Source: VXYL01 sp965243095 (lineage in GTDB: Bacteria; Pseudomonadota; Gammaproteobacteria; Pseudomonadales; Azotimanducaceae). Taken from it: a stretch of DNA of 64,000 nt. A model generated the notes under the pieces. The model made no database searches and had not been told where the DNA came from. It was given only the letters and a program-made list of their open reading frames with translations. Each line of letters starts with the position of its first letter. Position 1 is the first letter of the stretch. The stretch lies in contig OZ251530.1 in the NCBI GenBank assembly GCA_965243095.1, positions 3,968,001-4,032,000 of the forward strand, written 5' to 3'. The position numbers and the translations under genes are program-made. Positions 8,099 to 16,222 of the stretch are shown here, one piece after another.

Positions 8099-9865
8099 AT
8101 GGCGGAACAAGAAACCCGCGCCAACCCCGCGCGCCAAACCACCGGCGCGCTCGGCGCGTTGGCGTTGTGTGCGGTGGCGGCTTGCTCGCCGGAGAATGGC
8201 GCGCCGCCGCTCGGCGACGCCCCGCCGGCCGAACCGGCGAACCGGCACCTCAACATCCTCTATTGGCAAGCCGCATCCACGTTGAACCCGTACCTCTCCG
8301 GCGGCACCAAGGACATCGAAGCCGCGTCGCTGGTGTTGGAGCCGCTGGTCCACTACGACGAGAACGGCAACATGGTGCCGGTGCTGGTGACCGAAATCCC
8401 CACCGTGGAGAACGGCGGCGTGGCCGCGGATCTGCGCAGCGTCACCTGGACCTTGCGCGACGACATCGTTTGGGCCGACGGCACGCCGCTCACCGCCCAC
8501 GACGTCGAGTTCTCCGGCGCCTACTGCCGCGACGAGGCGGCCGGCTGCAACGCCTTGAGCCGGTTCGCGGACGTGCAGCGCATCGAAGCCGTGGACGACC
8601 ACACCGTGCGCATCACCTTCGACGTGCCCAAGCCCTTCCCCTACGGCCCGTTCGTTGGTTCCACCACGCCCATCATCCAGAAGGCGCAGTTCGAGAACTG
8701 CTTGGGGGCGAAAGCGCAGGAATGTACGCAGCAGAATTTCGGCCCCATCGGCACCGGCCCGTTCCGCGTGGACGAGTTCCGCGCCAACGACGTGATCGCC
8801 TATTCCGCCAACGAGCGCTACCGCGAACCGGGCAAACCGTGGTTCCGCACCGCCACCTTCAAGGGCGGCGGCGATGCCGCCTCGGCCGCCCGCGCCGTGC
8901 TGGAGACCGGCGAGTTCGACTACGCTTGGAACCTGCAGGTGGAGCCGGAAGTGCTGGCCAGCATGGGCGCCGCCGGCAAGGGCGAAGTGCTGGCCGCCTA
9001 CGGCACGATGGTCGAGCGCCTGATGGTGAATCACACCAACGAGGACCCGGCGCTGGGGCAGGAACGCCGTTCCCTGTACCTGGACGGCGAAAATCCGCAC
9101 CCGTTCCTGAGCGACCCGGCGGTGCGGCAGGCGCTTTCCCTCGCCATAGACCGCCAAGTGCTCGTGGACGCCGGCTACGGGCCCGGCGGCCAACCCACCT
9201 GCAACGTCGTGCCGGCGCCGCCGTTGTACGCCTCCACCGCCAACGACGAGTGCCTCGCGCGCGATGTGGACGAGGCGCGACGGCTGTTGGACGACGCCGG
9301 CTGGCTGCCGGGCGAAGACAGCGTGCGCGCCAAAGACGGTGTGCGCCTTTCCATCCTCTTCCAAACGTCCACCAACTCCGTGCGCCAGGGCACGCAGGCG
9401 CTCATCAAGCAGATGTGGGGCGAAATCGGCGTGGAGACGGAGCTGCGCAACATCGACGGCGGCGTGTTCTTCGGCGGCGACCCGGCCAGCCCGGACACGT
9501 TCCAGAAGTTCTTCGCGGACATTCAGATGTACACCAACAACTTCGACGGCACGGACCCGGAAGCATACTTGGCCGGCTGGATCTGCGGCGAGGCGCCCGG
9601 CCCGCACAACCAGTGGCTGGGCAGCAACGTGCCCCGCGCCTGCTTCCCCGAATACGACGCGCTGGTGACTGAACTCGCCGGCACGGCCGAGCTGGAACGC
9701 CGCGCCGACATCGCCAAGCGCCTGAACGACATTCTGGTGCAGCGCCAATACATGATTCCGCTGGTGTGGCGCGCGCGCCTCTCGGCCAAGGCGACGTCTC
9801 TGCAAGGCGTGCGCATCAACGCTTGGGATTCGGAGCTCTGGAACGTGGCGGATTGGCGCCGCTAG
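8099..9865 (+). CDS. ABC transporter substrate-binding lipoprotein, family 5 (peptide/opine type)
   Basis: 588 aa; the ATG is preceded by AAGGAG. A signal sequence with a lipobox-like LCAVAAC is followed by an acidic/proline linker and then the SBP_bac_5 fold (about 45-580). Typical elements are WTLRDDIVWADGTPLTAHDV near the N-lobe and the PAVRQALSLAIDR helix in the C-lobe. Such periplasmic lipoproteins capture oligopeptides, opines or nickel for an ABC permease. No permease or ATPase genes follow; the next gene is a DNA methyltransferase 12 bases downstream, so this is an orphan receptor. Ligand unknown. Confidence 0.9.
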   Translation: MAEQETRANPARQTTGALGALALCAVAACSPENGAPPLGDAPPAEPANRHLNILYWQAASTLNPYLSGGTKDIEAASLVLEPLVHYDENGNMVPVLVTEIPTVENGGVAADLRSVTWTLRDDIVWADGTPLTAHDVEFSGAYCRDEAAGCNALSRFADVQRIEAVDDHTVRITFDVPKPFPYGPFVGSTTPIIQKAQFENCLGAKAQECTQQNFGPIGTGPFRVDEFRANDVIAYSANERYREPGKPWFRTATFKGGGDAASAARAVLETGEFDYAWNLQVEPEVLASMGAAGKGEVLAAYGTMVERLMVNHTNEDPALGQERRSLYLDGENPHPFLSDPAVRQALSLAIDRQVLVDAGYGPGGQPTCNVVPAPPLYASTANDECLARDVDEARRLLDDAGWLPGEDSVRAKDGVRLSILFQTSTNSVRQGTQALIKQMWGEIGVETELRNIDGGVFFGGDPASPDTFQKFFADIQMYTNNFDGTDPEAYLAGWICGEAPGPHNQWLGSNVPRACFPEYDALVTELAGTAELERRADIAKRLNDILVQRQYMIPLVWRARLSAKATSLQGVRINAWDSELWNVADWRR

Positions 9866-9876
9866 GAACGACGATC

Positions 9877-11034
9877 ATGGCGACATTTGCGGAGTTCTTC
9901 GCGGGAATCGGCTTGGTTCGGGAGGCCATCGAGCCGCTTGGTTGGCGATGCGTGTTCGCCAACGACATCGCCTTGACCAAAGCCGAGATGTACGGCGAGC
10001 GCTTTGGCTTGCGCGATTTCGTTATCGACGACATTCGCCACGTGGCGGCGCACGACCTTCCCGCCGAAGTCGATCTCGTGAGCGCCTCCTTCCCATGCAT
10101 CGATCTCTCCCTGGCAGGCAACCGGGCCGGGTTGGCCGGCCAGCACTCGGGGACGATTTGGTGCCTGCTCGAGCTGCTGGCCGCGCGAAGCCGTCTCGGA
10201 CTGCGTCCGACAGCGGTGCTCTTGGAGAACGTGACAGGGTTCCTCTCGTCGCACGACGGTCGGGACTTGGCGGCGGTCTGCCGATCCTTGAGCGCAATGG
10301 GCTACGCCATCGATTTGGCGGTGGTGGATGCCCGTTGGTTCACGGCGCAAAGTCGGCCGCGCCTGTTCGTCTTGGCGGCCGCAACCGATCCGAAGGAATC
10401 CTGGCCGTCGCTTGACCGGGCATCGGACGTTGCGTCGCGCATGCGTCCACCGGCCGTTCGGCGCTTCCAAGCCGCTCACGCCGACATCCCGTTCGTGGAC
10501 ATGCCGTTGCCGGAACCGCCATTGCGCGCGTCGGCTACGCTGTCGTCCGTATTGGAGGATTTGCTGTCCGGCGACGAGCGGTGGTGGCCCGCAGACCAGA
10601 CAGCGGCGTTACTGCACCACATGGCCCCCCTTCATCGCCAGCGAGTGGACGAACTGCTGGCCGGCGAGCGCGACGGCGTGGCGACCATGTATCGGCGCCG
10701 GCGCAACGGCCGCACTGTGGGCGAAGTGCGCGGCGATTGCATCGCCGGTTGCCTGCGCACGCCGCAAGGTGGCAGCAGCGTACAATTCCTCGTCGACTGC
10801 CGCTCCGGTGCCCCGCGCATCAGACCGTTGACGGGAAGAGAATATGCCAGCCTGCAAGGAGCCAAAAGATTCCCCATTCGCGTTGGCGACCGGCAGGCGC
10901 GGATGGGTTTCGGCGATGCGGTCTGCGTACCTGCGGTGCGCTGGTTGGTGCGACATGCTTTCGGACACATCCTCCCAGAGAAGCCCCGCCGCGACCAGTT
11001 GTCGCTGGCGGACGCGCAGCCTGTCTTGGCGTAG
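9877..11034 (+). CDS. DNA (cytosine-5) methyltransferase
   Basis: 385 aa with the ordered m5C-methyltransferase motifs: I FAEFFAGIGLVREA, IV SASFPCIDLS (catalytic Cys in PC), VI LLENVTGF, VIII AQSRPRLFVL (QxRxR), then a recognition region (about 190-310). Motifs IX-X follow in RPLTGREYASLQG and RMGFGDAVCVPAVRWLV. It methylates C5 of cytosine in a specific sequence; the target cannot be read from sequence. Start ATG at 9877. A small protein with a PD-ExK motif starts 16 bases after the stop, giving a plausible Type II restriction-modification pair. Confidence 0.92.
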   Translation: MATFAEFFAGIGLVREAIEPLGWRCVFANDIALTKAEMYGERFGLRDFVIDDIRHVAAHDLPAEVDLVSASFPCIDLSLAGNRAGLAGQHSGTIWCLLELLAARSRLGLRPTAVLLENVTGFLSSHDGRDLAAVCRSLSAMGYAIDLAVVDARWFTAQSRPRLFVLAAATDPKESWPSLDRASDVASRMRPPAVRRFQAAHADIPFVDMPLPEPPLRASATLSSVLEDLLSGDERWWPADQTAALLHHMAPLHRQRVDELLAGERDGVATMYRRRRNGRTVGEVRGDCIAGCLRTPQGGSSVQFLVDCRSGAPRIRPLTGREYASLQGAKRFPIRVGDRQARMGFGDAVCVPAVRWLVRHAFGHILPEKPRRDQLSLADAQPVLA

Positions 11035-11049
11035 CATGAGGTGGTCGAC

Positions 11050-11583
11050 ATGCCGTCGCTGAACGATCTTGATGTTCAAGGTGCGCTCATCTATTTCCAT
11101 GCCTACATGTACGGCCCCTACCGGGGACGAGCGCGTCTGTTTCGGCAACGCAACTTGGATCCGCGCATGGTGATGTCAGAGGATTGGGAGGTCTTTTCGT
11201 CGATACTGCTGAGATCGGCGGGATCGGCGAGCCGGTCCGGGCCGGACTTGGGCGACTTCGAGGTCAAGTCCGCAGTTTACGGCAACGCCTTCGAGTACCA
11301 ATACCACCGCAACTCTTGGGAGGCGAAATTGGAGGCGGATGGCCGCGCCGGTCACGTCTTCATCTGGCACAAAGACGAGCTCTCCCATGTGGAGGTTTGG
11401 TTCTCCGAAGGTTCGGATTTGCAGAGGCTGCTCGACGAGTGGAAGGCGGAGAAACCATACGCCGATATCCAACAGCAGCGCTTTCGCAAGAGCGTCAGCG
11501 CTCGCTGGGTGCGGGAGAACGCCGCGCCCCTGTTGTGCGTGGTTGACGGCGAGGTAATCGAGGATTGGCGTAGTGACGTGTAG
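11050..11583 (+). CDS. Probable Type II restriction endonuclease, PD-(D/E)XK
   Basis: 177 aa from the ATG at 11050, with GAGGTGG six bases upstream (a GTG at 11041 is the alternative). Residues about 64-74, GPDLGDFEVKS, form a compact PD...ExK nuclease core: D66, E71 and K73, with short D-to-E spacing as in MutH/Sau3AI-type enzymes. A strand-rich segment follows (YGNAFEYQYHRNSWE, HVFIWHKDELSHVEVWF). It lies directly behind a cytosine-5 methyltransferase, so it probably cleaves the site that enzyme protects. I do not recognise a named enzyme; the nuclease call rests on the motif plus context. Confidence 0.65.
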   Translation: MPSLNDLDVQGALIYFHAYMYGPYRGRARLFRQRNLDPRMVMSEDWEVFSSILLRSAGSASRSGPDLGDFEVKSAVYGNAFEYQYHRNSWEAKLEADGRAGHVFIWHKDELSHVEVWFSEGSDLQRLLDEWKAEKPYADIQQQRFRKSVSARWVRENAAPLLCVVDGEVIEDWRSDV

Positions 11584-11646
11584 CTGGGGATGTGCAGCAG
11601 CCGCGCTTCTCTTGCGCCGATGGCACCAAGGCGGTAGGTTGCGGGC

Positions 11647-12198
11647 ATGGGCATGTTGAACACTGTGGCGCGTTTCGCCTTGGTGCCCGCGGTGGTTGGC
11701 GCGGGATGCGTTGGCGTGGCAGCGGCGGCGGATCCCTTCCGCGACTCGGCCGAACCGCTGCCGGTGGATGAGGCGTTCGTGTTCACGTCGTGGTTGCAAG
11801 GCGATCGTTTGGTGGCGCATTGGGACATGCCTAAGGGCTACTACCTGTATCGGCATCGTCTCGAAGTACAGGCCGGCGAAGGGATCGCCTTGGGCAAGCC
11901 CGCCATCCCGCGTGGCAAGCGGAAGGTGGATGCGTACTTCGGGGAATCCGAAGTCCACTACGGCAGCGTGGAAATCACGGTTCCGGTTTTGCAACGCCCG
12001 GCCGTCGTCACAGCGCGGATAACGTACCAAGGCTGCGTGGACACCGGCTTTTGCTATCCGCCGCAGGAGCGCACGGTCGCGCACGAAGCGCCGGAGAGTT
12101 CGATCTCTAGCAAGCGTACACAGGCAAGTAAGCTGGCGGAACCCATCCCCGCGCCGCCGGCCGAAGAGCCAGCCGCGGTTGCCGCGGCCGAGGGCTAG
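11647..12198 (+). CDS. DsbD N-terminal (alpha) domain, stand-alone
   Basis: 183 aa: a signal peptide, then one DsbD-alpha immunoglobulin-like domain ending with the redox pair in YQGCVDTGFCYPP. A low-complexity Pro/Ala tail follows. Full DsbD/DipZ (about 600 aa) also has eight membrane helices and a C-terminal thioredoxin domain; both are missing. The position directly before aroQ-accB is where full dsbD sits in Pseudomonas-type genomes, so this is probably a truncated descendant. It could still act as a periplasmic disulfide exchanger, but it would need electrons from another membrane partner such as a CcdA protein. Confidence 0.8.
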   Translation: MGMLNTVARFALVPAVVGAGCVGVAAAADPFRDSAEPLPVDEAFVFTSWLQGDRLVAHWDMPKGYYLYRHRLEVQAGEGIALGKPAIPRGKRKVDAYFGESEVHYGSVEITVPVLQRPAVVTARITYQGCVDTGFCYPPQERTVAHEAPESSISSKRTQASKLAEPIPAPPAEEPAAVAAAEG

Positions 12199-12202
12199 CG
12201 CG

Positions 12203-12676
12203 TTGGCCAAACTGCTGCTGCTGCACGGCCCGAATCTGAACCTGCTCGGCGAGCGCGAGCCGGAACACTACGGCGCGGAGACCTTGGCCGCCATCAACGC
12301 CCGCCTGCGCGCCGAGGCGCAACGCGCCGGGCACGATCTCGCCGTGCGCCAAAGCAACGCCGAGCACGAGCTGGTGGAAGCCGTCCAGCAAGCCGGACGC
12401 GACGGCGTCGCGTTCCTCATCATCAACCCGGCGGCGTTCACGCACACCAGCGTGGCGCTGCGCGACGCCTTGCTGGGCACTGGCCTGCCGTTCATCGAAG
12501 TGCATCTCTCCAACGTGCATGCGCGCGAGCCGTTCCGCCACCGCTCCTTCTTCTCGGACGTGGCCGAAGGCGTGATCAGCGGTCTCGGCGCCCGCGGCTA
12601 CGAGTACGCGCTGGCCGAGGCGATGCGGCGCGTGGAAGCGGCCGCCGAGCCGCATACCGCCGCTGAGCAGGCGTGA
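12203..12676 (+). CDS. aroQ: 3-dehydroquinate dehydratase, type II
   Basis: 157 aa from TTG at 12203, right after the DsbD-fragment stop. It dehydrates 3-dehydroquinate to 3-dehydroshikimate, the third step of the shikimate pathway. Visible family blocks: LLLLHGPNLNLLGEREPEHYG with the catalytic Tyr, NPAAFTHTSVALRDAL, EVHLSNVHAREPFRHRS with the catalytic His, and the C-terminal GARGYEYAL. Length is normal for the dodecameric type II enzyme. It is followed directly by accB, the usual gammaproteobacterial order. Confidence 0.95.
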   Translation: MAKLLLLHGPNLNLLGEREPEHYGAETLAAINARLRAEAQRAGHDLAVRQSNAEHELVEAVQQAGRDGVAFLIINPAAFTHTSVALRDALLGTGLPFIEVHLSNVHAREPFRHRSFFSDVAEGVISGLGARGYEYALAEAMRRVEAAAEPHTAAEQA

Positions 12677-12678
12677 CC

Positions 12679-13101
12679 ATGGACGTGCGCGAGATCAAGA
12701 AGCTGATCGCCCTCGCCGAGGAAGCCGGCCTCGCCGAGCTGGAGATCGCCGAAGGCCACGGCACCGGCCAGAAGCGCATACGCATCGTGCGCGTTTCGCC
12801 GATGGCACCGGTCGCCCCCGCGGCGGCGACGCCTTCGGCCGCGGCGAAACCGGCGGCCGCGAAGCCCGGGCAGGTGTTTGCGGCGCCGCTTTCCGGCACC
12901 TTCTACCGCTCGCCGGCGCCCGGCGAGGCGCCGTTCGTCGAGGTCGGTCAGGACGTGTCGGTGGGGGACACGCTGTGCATCATCGAAAGCATGAAGATGA
13001 TGAACAAGGTGGAGAGCGACCGCGCCGGCAAGGTCGCCGAGGTGCTCGTCGAAAACGGCCGGGCGATAGAGACCGGCACACCGCTGTTCCGCATTGCCTG
13101 A
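12679..13101 (+). CDS. accB: Biotin carboxyl carrier protein of acetyl-CoA carboxylase
   Basis: 140 aa. The N-terminal helix (MDVREIKKLIALAEEAGLAE) and an Ala/Pro linker precede the biotinyl domain. The biotinylation motif is ESMKMMN, where family members usually read EAMKM. The protein carries the carboxybiotin for the first step of fatty-acid synthesis. ATG at 12679 is preferred over the GTG at 12673 that overlaps the aroQ stop. The biotin carboxylase gene accC, which normally follows immediately, is absent; a DUF3426 gene comes next. Confidence 0.95.
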   Translation: MDVREIKKLIALAEEAGLAELEIAEGHGTGQKRIRIVRVSPMAPVAPAAATPSAAAKPAAAKPGQVFAAPLSGTFYRSPAPGEAPFVEVGQDVSVGDTLCIIESMKMMNKVESDRAGKVAEVLVENGRAIETGTPLFRIA

Positions 13102-13125
13102 GCGCGGCCGCGAATCCCCAAACCA

Positions 13126-14229
13126 ATGGATGCCCCCGCCCCGCTGATCCGCGCCTGCCCAAAGTGCGGCACTCGGTTTCGCGTTGCGCCGGAGCTCTTG
13201 GAAGTCGCCGATGGCCAAGTCCGTTGCGGTGCCTGCCTAACCGTCTTCGACGGCCGCGTGGCGCCCGCCACCGACCCGAACGCGGCCGAAAGCGCTATCG
13301 CGCCCGTCGCGGCACCGGAAGCGCCGGCAACGCCGCCAATGCCCCCGCCAAGCGCGCCACGGGTTGCGCCGCCACCGGAAATTCTCAATCAACCTCCAAT
13401 GCCCCCGCCCGCCGCGAGTTTGCGCAGCGAACCCGAACGCGCCCCGCCGGGCACGCCTCCGCAGGGCGCGCCCCCGCCGGGCAGGCCGCCACCACCAATC
13501 ACCGCCCAACGCGCGGTTGCCGCCCCATTGGAGCAGGATCGGGGCCTAGCCGGGCAAGCCGCCCGGCAAACGGAAGTGCCGAAACCCCCGGCCTCGCCGC
13601 AAGCGCGAATGGGCGCACGCGCCGCGCTGGCGTCGAGTGCGCTGCCGAAGCAAACGCAGCCGGTGCCGCCAAGCGGCCCGGTGCGGGCGCTTGTGCCGCC
13701 GGCACCGTCAGCACGCGCTGGCTTCTCCGCGGCCGCCGCATCGGCGGCAAGCACCGAGGGCGGCCAGCCGAAGCGGGCAACACCACTGCTCTTTTTGTCC
13801 GTCTTGGGTCTGATGGCGGTGCTCGCCTTCTGTGTTTTCGGTTTGCGTTTGGACGCTTGGTCGTTGCTGCCGCAGACGCGCGCCGCCTACGAAATGGCTT
13901 GCGACGTGATCGGATGCAGCTTGCCCTCGCCCAACATGCCGGCGGCTTGGGGCTTCCACGCCAAGGCCATCGCCCGCCCGGGCGCGCCCGAGCCGCTGAC
14001 CTTGGATGTGGAATTGACCAACAACGCTCCATACCGACAGCCCTTGCCCACCGTGGCGGTGCGCTTCACCAACGACGCCGGCGAACTGATCGCGGAAGAG
14101 CGCCTGACCCCGCGCGACTACGCCGACCGGCCCGGGCAGCGGATGACGCCGGGCAAGCCGAAATCTCTGCAAATCCGCTTGCCGGATCCGGGCGCCGACG
14201 CGAGCCGCTACCAAGTTTCGCTGTTGTGA
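13126..14229 (+). CDS. Zinc-ribbon (MJ0042) membrane protein with C-terminal DUF3426
   Basis: 367 aa in three parts. Residues 1-45 form a zinc ribbon with two CxxC pairs (ACPKCGTRF and CGAC). About 170 residues of Pro/Ala-rich linker follow. One membrane helix (LFLSVLGLMAVLAFCVFGL, about 223-241) leads into a DUF3426 domain predicted to face the periplasm. Members sit between prmA and dusB-fis in many gammaproteobacteria; here those neighbours are missing and purH follows with a 4-base overlap. Molecular role unknown. Confidence 0.85.
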   Translation: MDAPAPLIRACPKCGTRFRVAPELLEVADGQVRCGACLTVFDGRVAPATDPNAAESAIAPVAAPEAPATPPMPPPSAPRVAPPPEILNQPPMPPPAASLRSEPERAPPGTPPQGAPPPGRPPPPITAQRAVAAPLEQDRGLAGQAARQTEVPKPPASPQARMGARAALASSALPKQTQPVPPSGPVRALVPPAPSARAGFSAAAASAASTEGGQPKRATPLLFLSVLGLMAVLAFCVFGLRLDAWSLLPQTRAAYEMACDVIGCSLPSPNMPAAWGFHAKAIARPGAPEPLTLDVELTNNAPYRQPLPTVAVRFTNDAGELIAEERLTPRDYADRPGQRMTPGKPKSLQIRLPDPGADASRYQVSLL

Positions 14230-14834
14230 ACGGCAGCCGCCAAGTCTCGCGGGCCTTAGTAAGCGTTGCCGACAAGACCGGCATCGTCGCGTTCGCGCAG
14301 GCGCTCGTCCGCTACGAAGTGGAGATCCTCTCCACTGGCGGCACGCGCGCTGCGTTGGCGGAAGCCGGCGTCGCCGCCACGGAAGTGGCCGCCGAGACCG
14401 GCTTTCCCGAAATCATGGACGGGCGCGTGAAGAGCCTGCATCCACGCATCCACGGCGGCATCCTCGCGCGCCGCAGCGCCGACGCCGCGGCCCTGCGCGA
14501 ACACGGCATCCGGCGCATCGACTTGGTGGTGGTCAATCTGTACCCGTTCGCGGCCACGGTGGCGCGCCCGGATTGCACACTGGAGCAGGCGGTGGAGAAC
14601 ATCGACATCGGCGGCCCGGCCATGCTCCGCTCGGCGGCCAAGAACCACCGCGAGGTGTTGGTGGTGGTCGATCCCGCGGACTACGCGCCGGTGACGGAAC
14701 GGTTGGCGAGCGGCGGCACGGGCTTCGACTACCGCCTGCGCATGGCCGTCAAAGCGTTCGCCCACACTGCCGCCTACGACGACGCCATCGCCCGCTACCT
14801 CGGCGAAACGGCAGAACGAAGGGGAGCCGCATGA
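14226..14834 (+). CDS. purH: PurH truncated to its IMP cyclohydrolase domain
   Basis: 202 aa from GTG at 14226, overlapping the upstream stop by four bases. It covers the whole MGS-like IMP cyclohydrolase domain: VSVADKTGIVAFAQAL, EILSTGGTRAAL, FPEIMDGRVKSLHPRIHGG, VENIDIGGPAMLRSAAKNHR, KAFAHTAAYDDAIARYL. Bifunctional PurH is about 525 aa; the AICAR formyltransferase domain that normally follows is completely missing. The gene instead stops cleanly in an ATGA overlap with purD. If this is the only copy, FAICAR would have to come from another enzyme such as a PurP-type protein. The tidy ends argue against random decay. Confidence 0.88.
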   Translation: MNGSRQVSRALVSVADKTGIVAFAQALVRYEVEILSTGGTRAALAEAGVAATEVAAETGFPEIMDGRVKSLHPRIHGGILARRSADAAALREHGIRRIDLVVVNLYPFAATVARPDCTLEQAVENIDIGGPAMLRSAAKNHREVLVVVDPADYAPVTERLASGGTGFDYRLRMAVKAFAHTAAYDDAIARYLGETAERRGAA

Positions 14835-16141
14835 AGGTGATGGTGGTCGGCGGCGGCGGGCGCGAGCACGCCTTGGCCTGGACGTTCGCCCACTCGCCGC
14901 AGGTGGAGCGCGTACATGTGGCGCCCGGCAACGCCGGCACGGCCCTCGAGGCGAATGCGGCGGCAGGCCCGGGACGGAAAATCCGCAACGAGGCCATCGC
15001 CGCGGACGACATCCCGGCGCTGGCGCGTTTCGCCGAACGCGAGGCCATCGCGCTCACCGTAATCGGCCCGGAAGCCCCGTTGGTGGCCGGCGCGCGCGAC
15101 TATTTCGACGAACGCGGCCTGCCTTGCTTCGGCCCGTCGCAAGCCGCCGCACGGTTGGAGGCGTCCAAGGCGTTCGCCAAGGCGTTCATGCGCCGGCACG
15201 CCATCCCCACGGCGAAGAGCTGGACGTTCTCGGAGGCCGACGCCGCTGCCCGCCACATCCGCGCCCAAGGTGCCCCCATCGTGGTGAAGGCCGATGGATT
15301 GGCCGCGGGCAAAGGCGTGGTAGTCGCCCGCGACGATGCCGAGGAAGCCGTGGGGGCCGCCCAGGCCATGCTCTCCGGCGAGCGATTCGGCGACGCCGGC
15401 CGAACGGTGGTGGTGGAGGAGTTCCTCGAAGGCGAAGAGGCCAGCTTCATCTGCGTTTGCGACGGAACCCATGCCCTGCCGCTGGCCACCTCGCAGGACC
15501 ACAAGCCCCGCGACGAGGGCGACCGCGGCCCCAACACCGGCGGCATGGGCGCGTATTCCCCGGCGCCGGTGGTTTCCCCCCAAGTGCGCGAGCGCATCAT
15601 GGCGGAAGTGGTGCGGCCAACTTTGGCCGGCATGGCCGCCGAGGGCATGCCTTATCAAGGCTTCCTGTACGCCGGTTTGATGGTGGCGCCCGACGGCGCC
15701 GTGCATGTGGTGGAGTTCAACTGCCGCTTCGGCGACCCCGAGGCGCAGCCAGTGCTCTCGCGGTTGCGTTCCGATTTGGCGGACGTTTGCCGGCAGGCAT
15801 TGCGCGGCGGCTTGGCGAACCTCACCCTCGATTGGGATCCGCGCCCGGCGCTGGGCGTCGTGCTCGCGTCCGGCGGTTACCCGGGCGAATACGCGAGCGG
15901 CCACGCCATCGCCGGTTTGGCGGACGAGCTGCCGCACACCAAGGTCTTCCACGCCGGCACCGCCGAGCGGGATGGCCAAGTGGTGACCGCCGGCGGCCGC
16001 GTGCTGTGCGTGGTGGGCATGGGCGACGACCACGCCGCCGCCGCCCGCCGCGCCTACGAGCGCGCCGAGCGCATCCGCTGGCCGGATGCCTACTACCGCA
16101 GGGATATCGGATTTCGCACGCAAAATCGAGCAAAAAACTGA
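14831..16141 (+). CDS. purD: Phosphoribosylamine-glycine ligase
   Basis: 436 aa, full length. It joins 5-phosphoribosylamine and glycine using ATP in purine synthesis. It is an ATP-grasp enzyme: N-terminal MKVMVVGGGGREHALAW, substrate loop VIGPEAPLVAG, ATP-grasp core VVKADGLAAGKGVVVA, catalytic-metal segment VVEFNCRFGDPEAQPVL, and a C-terminal HAGTAERDGQVVTAGGRVL barrel. It overlaps truncated purH by four bases and so is co-translated with it. All expected motifs are intact. Confidence 0.96.
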   Translation: MKVMVVGGGGREHALAWTFAHSPQVERVHVAPGNAGTALEANAAAGPGRKIRNEAIAADDIPALARFAEREAIALTVIGPEAPLVAGARDYFDERGLPCFGPSQAAARLEASKAFAKAFMRRHAIPTAKSWTFSEADAAARHIRAQGAPIVVKADGLAAGKGVVVARDDAEEAVGAAQAMLSGERFGDAGRTVVVEEFLEGEEASFICVCDGTHALPLATSQDHKPRDEGDRGPNTGGMGAYSPAPVVSPQVRERIMAEVVRPTLAGMAAEGMPYQGFLYAGLMVAPDGAVHVVEFNCRFGDPEAQPVLSRLRSDLADVCRQALRGGLANLTLDWDPRPALGVVLASGGYPGEYASGHAIAGLADELPHTKVFHAGTAERDGQVVTAGGRVLCVVGMGDDHAAAARRAYERAERIRWPDAYYRRDIGFRTQNRAKN

Positions 16142-16222
16142 CATCCGCCCGCCTCGCGAACAGGCAACATAGGGCTTCCACGCCGGAGTCATCCGGCGTT
16201 CACCACCTTAAGGAGAAGCCCC

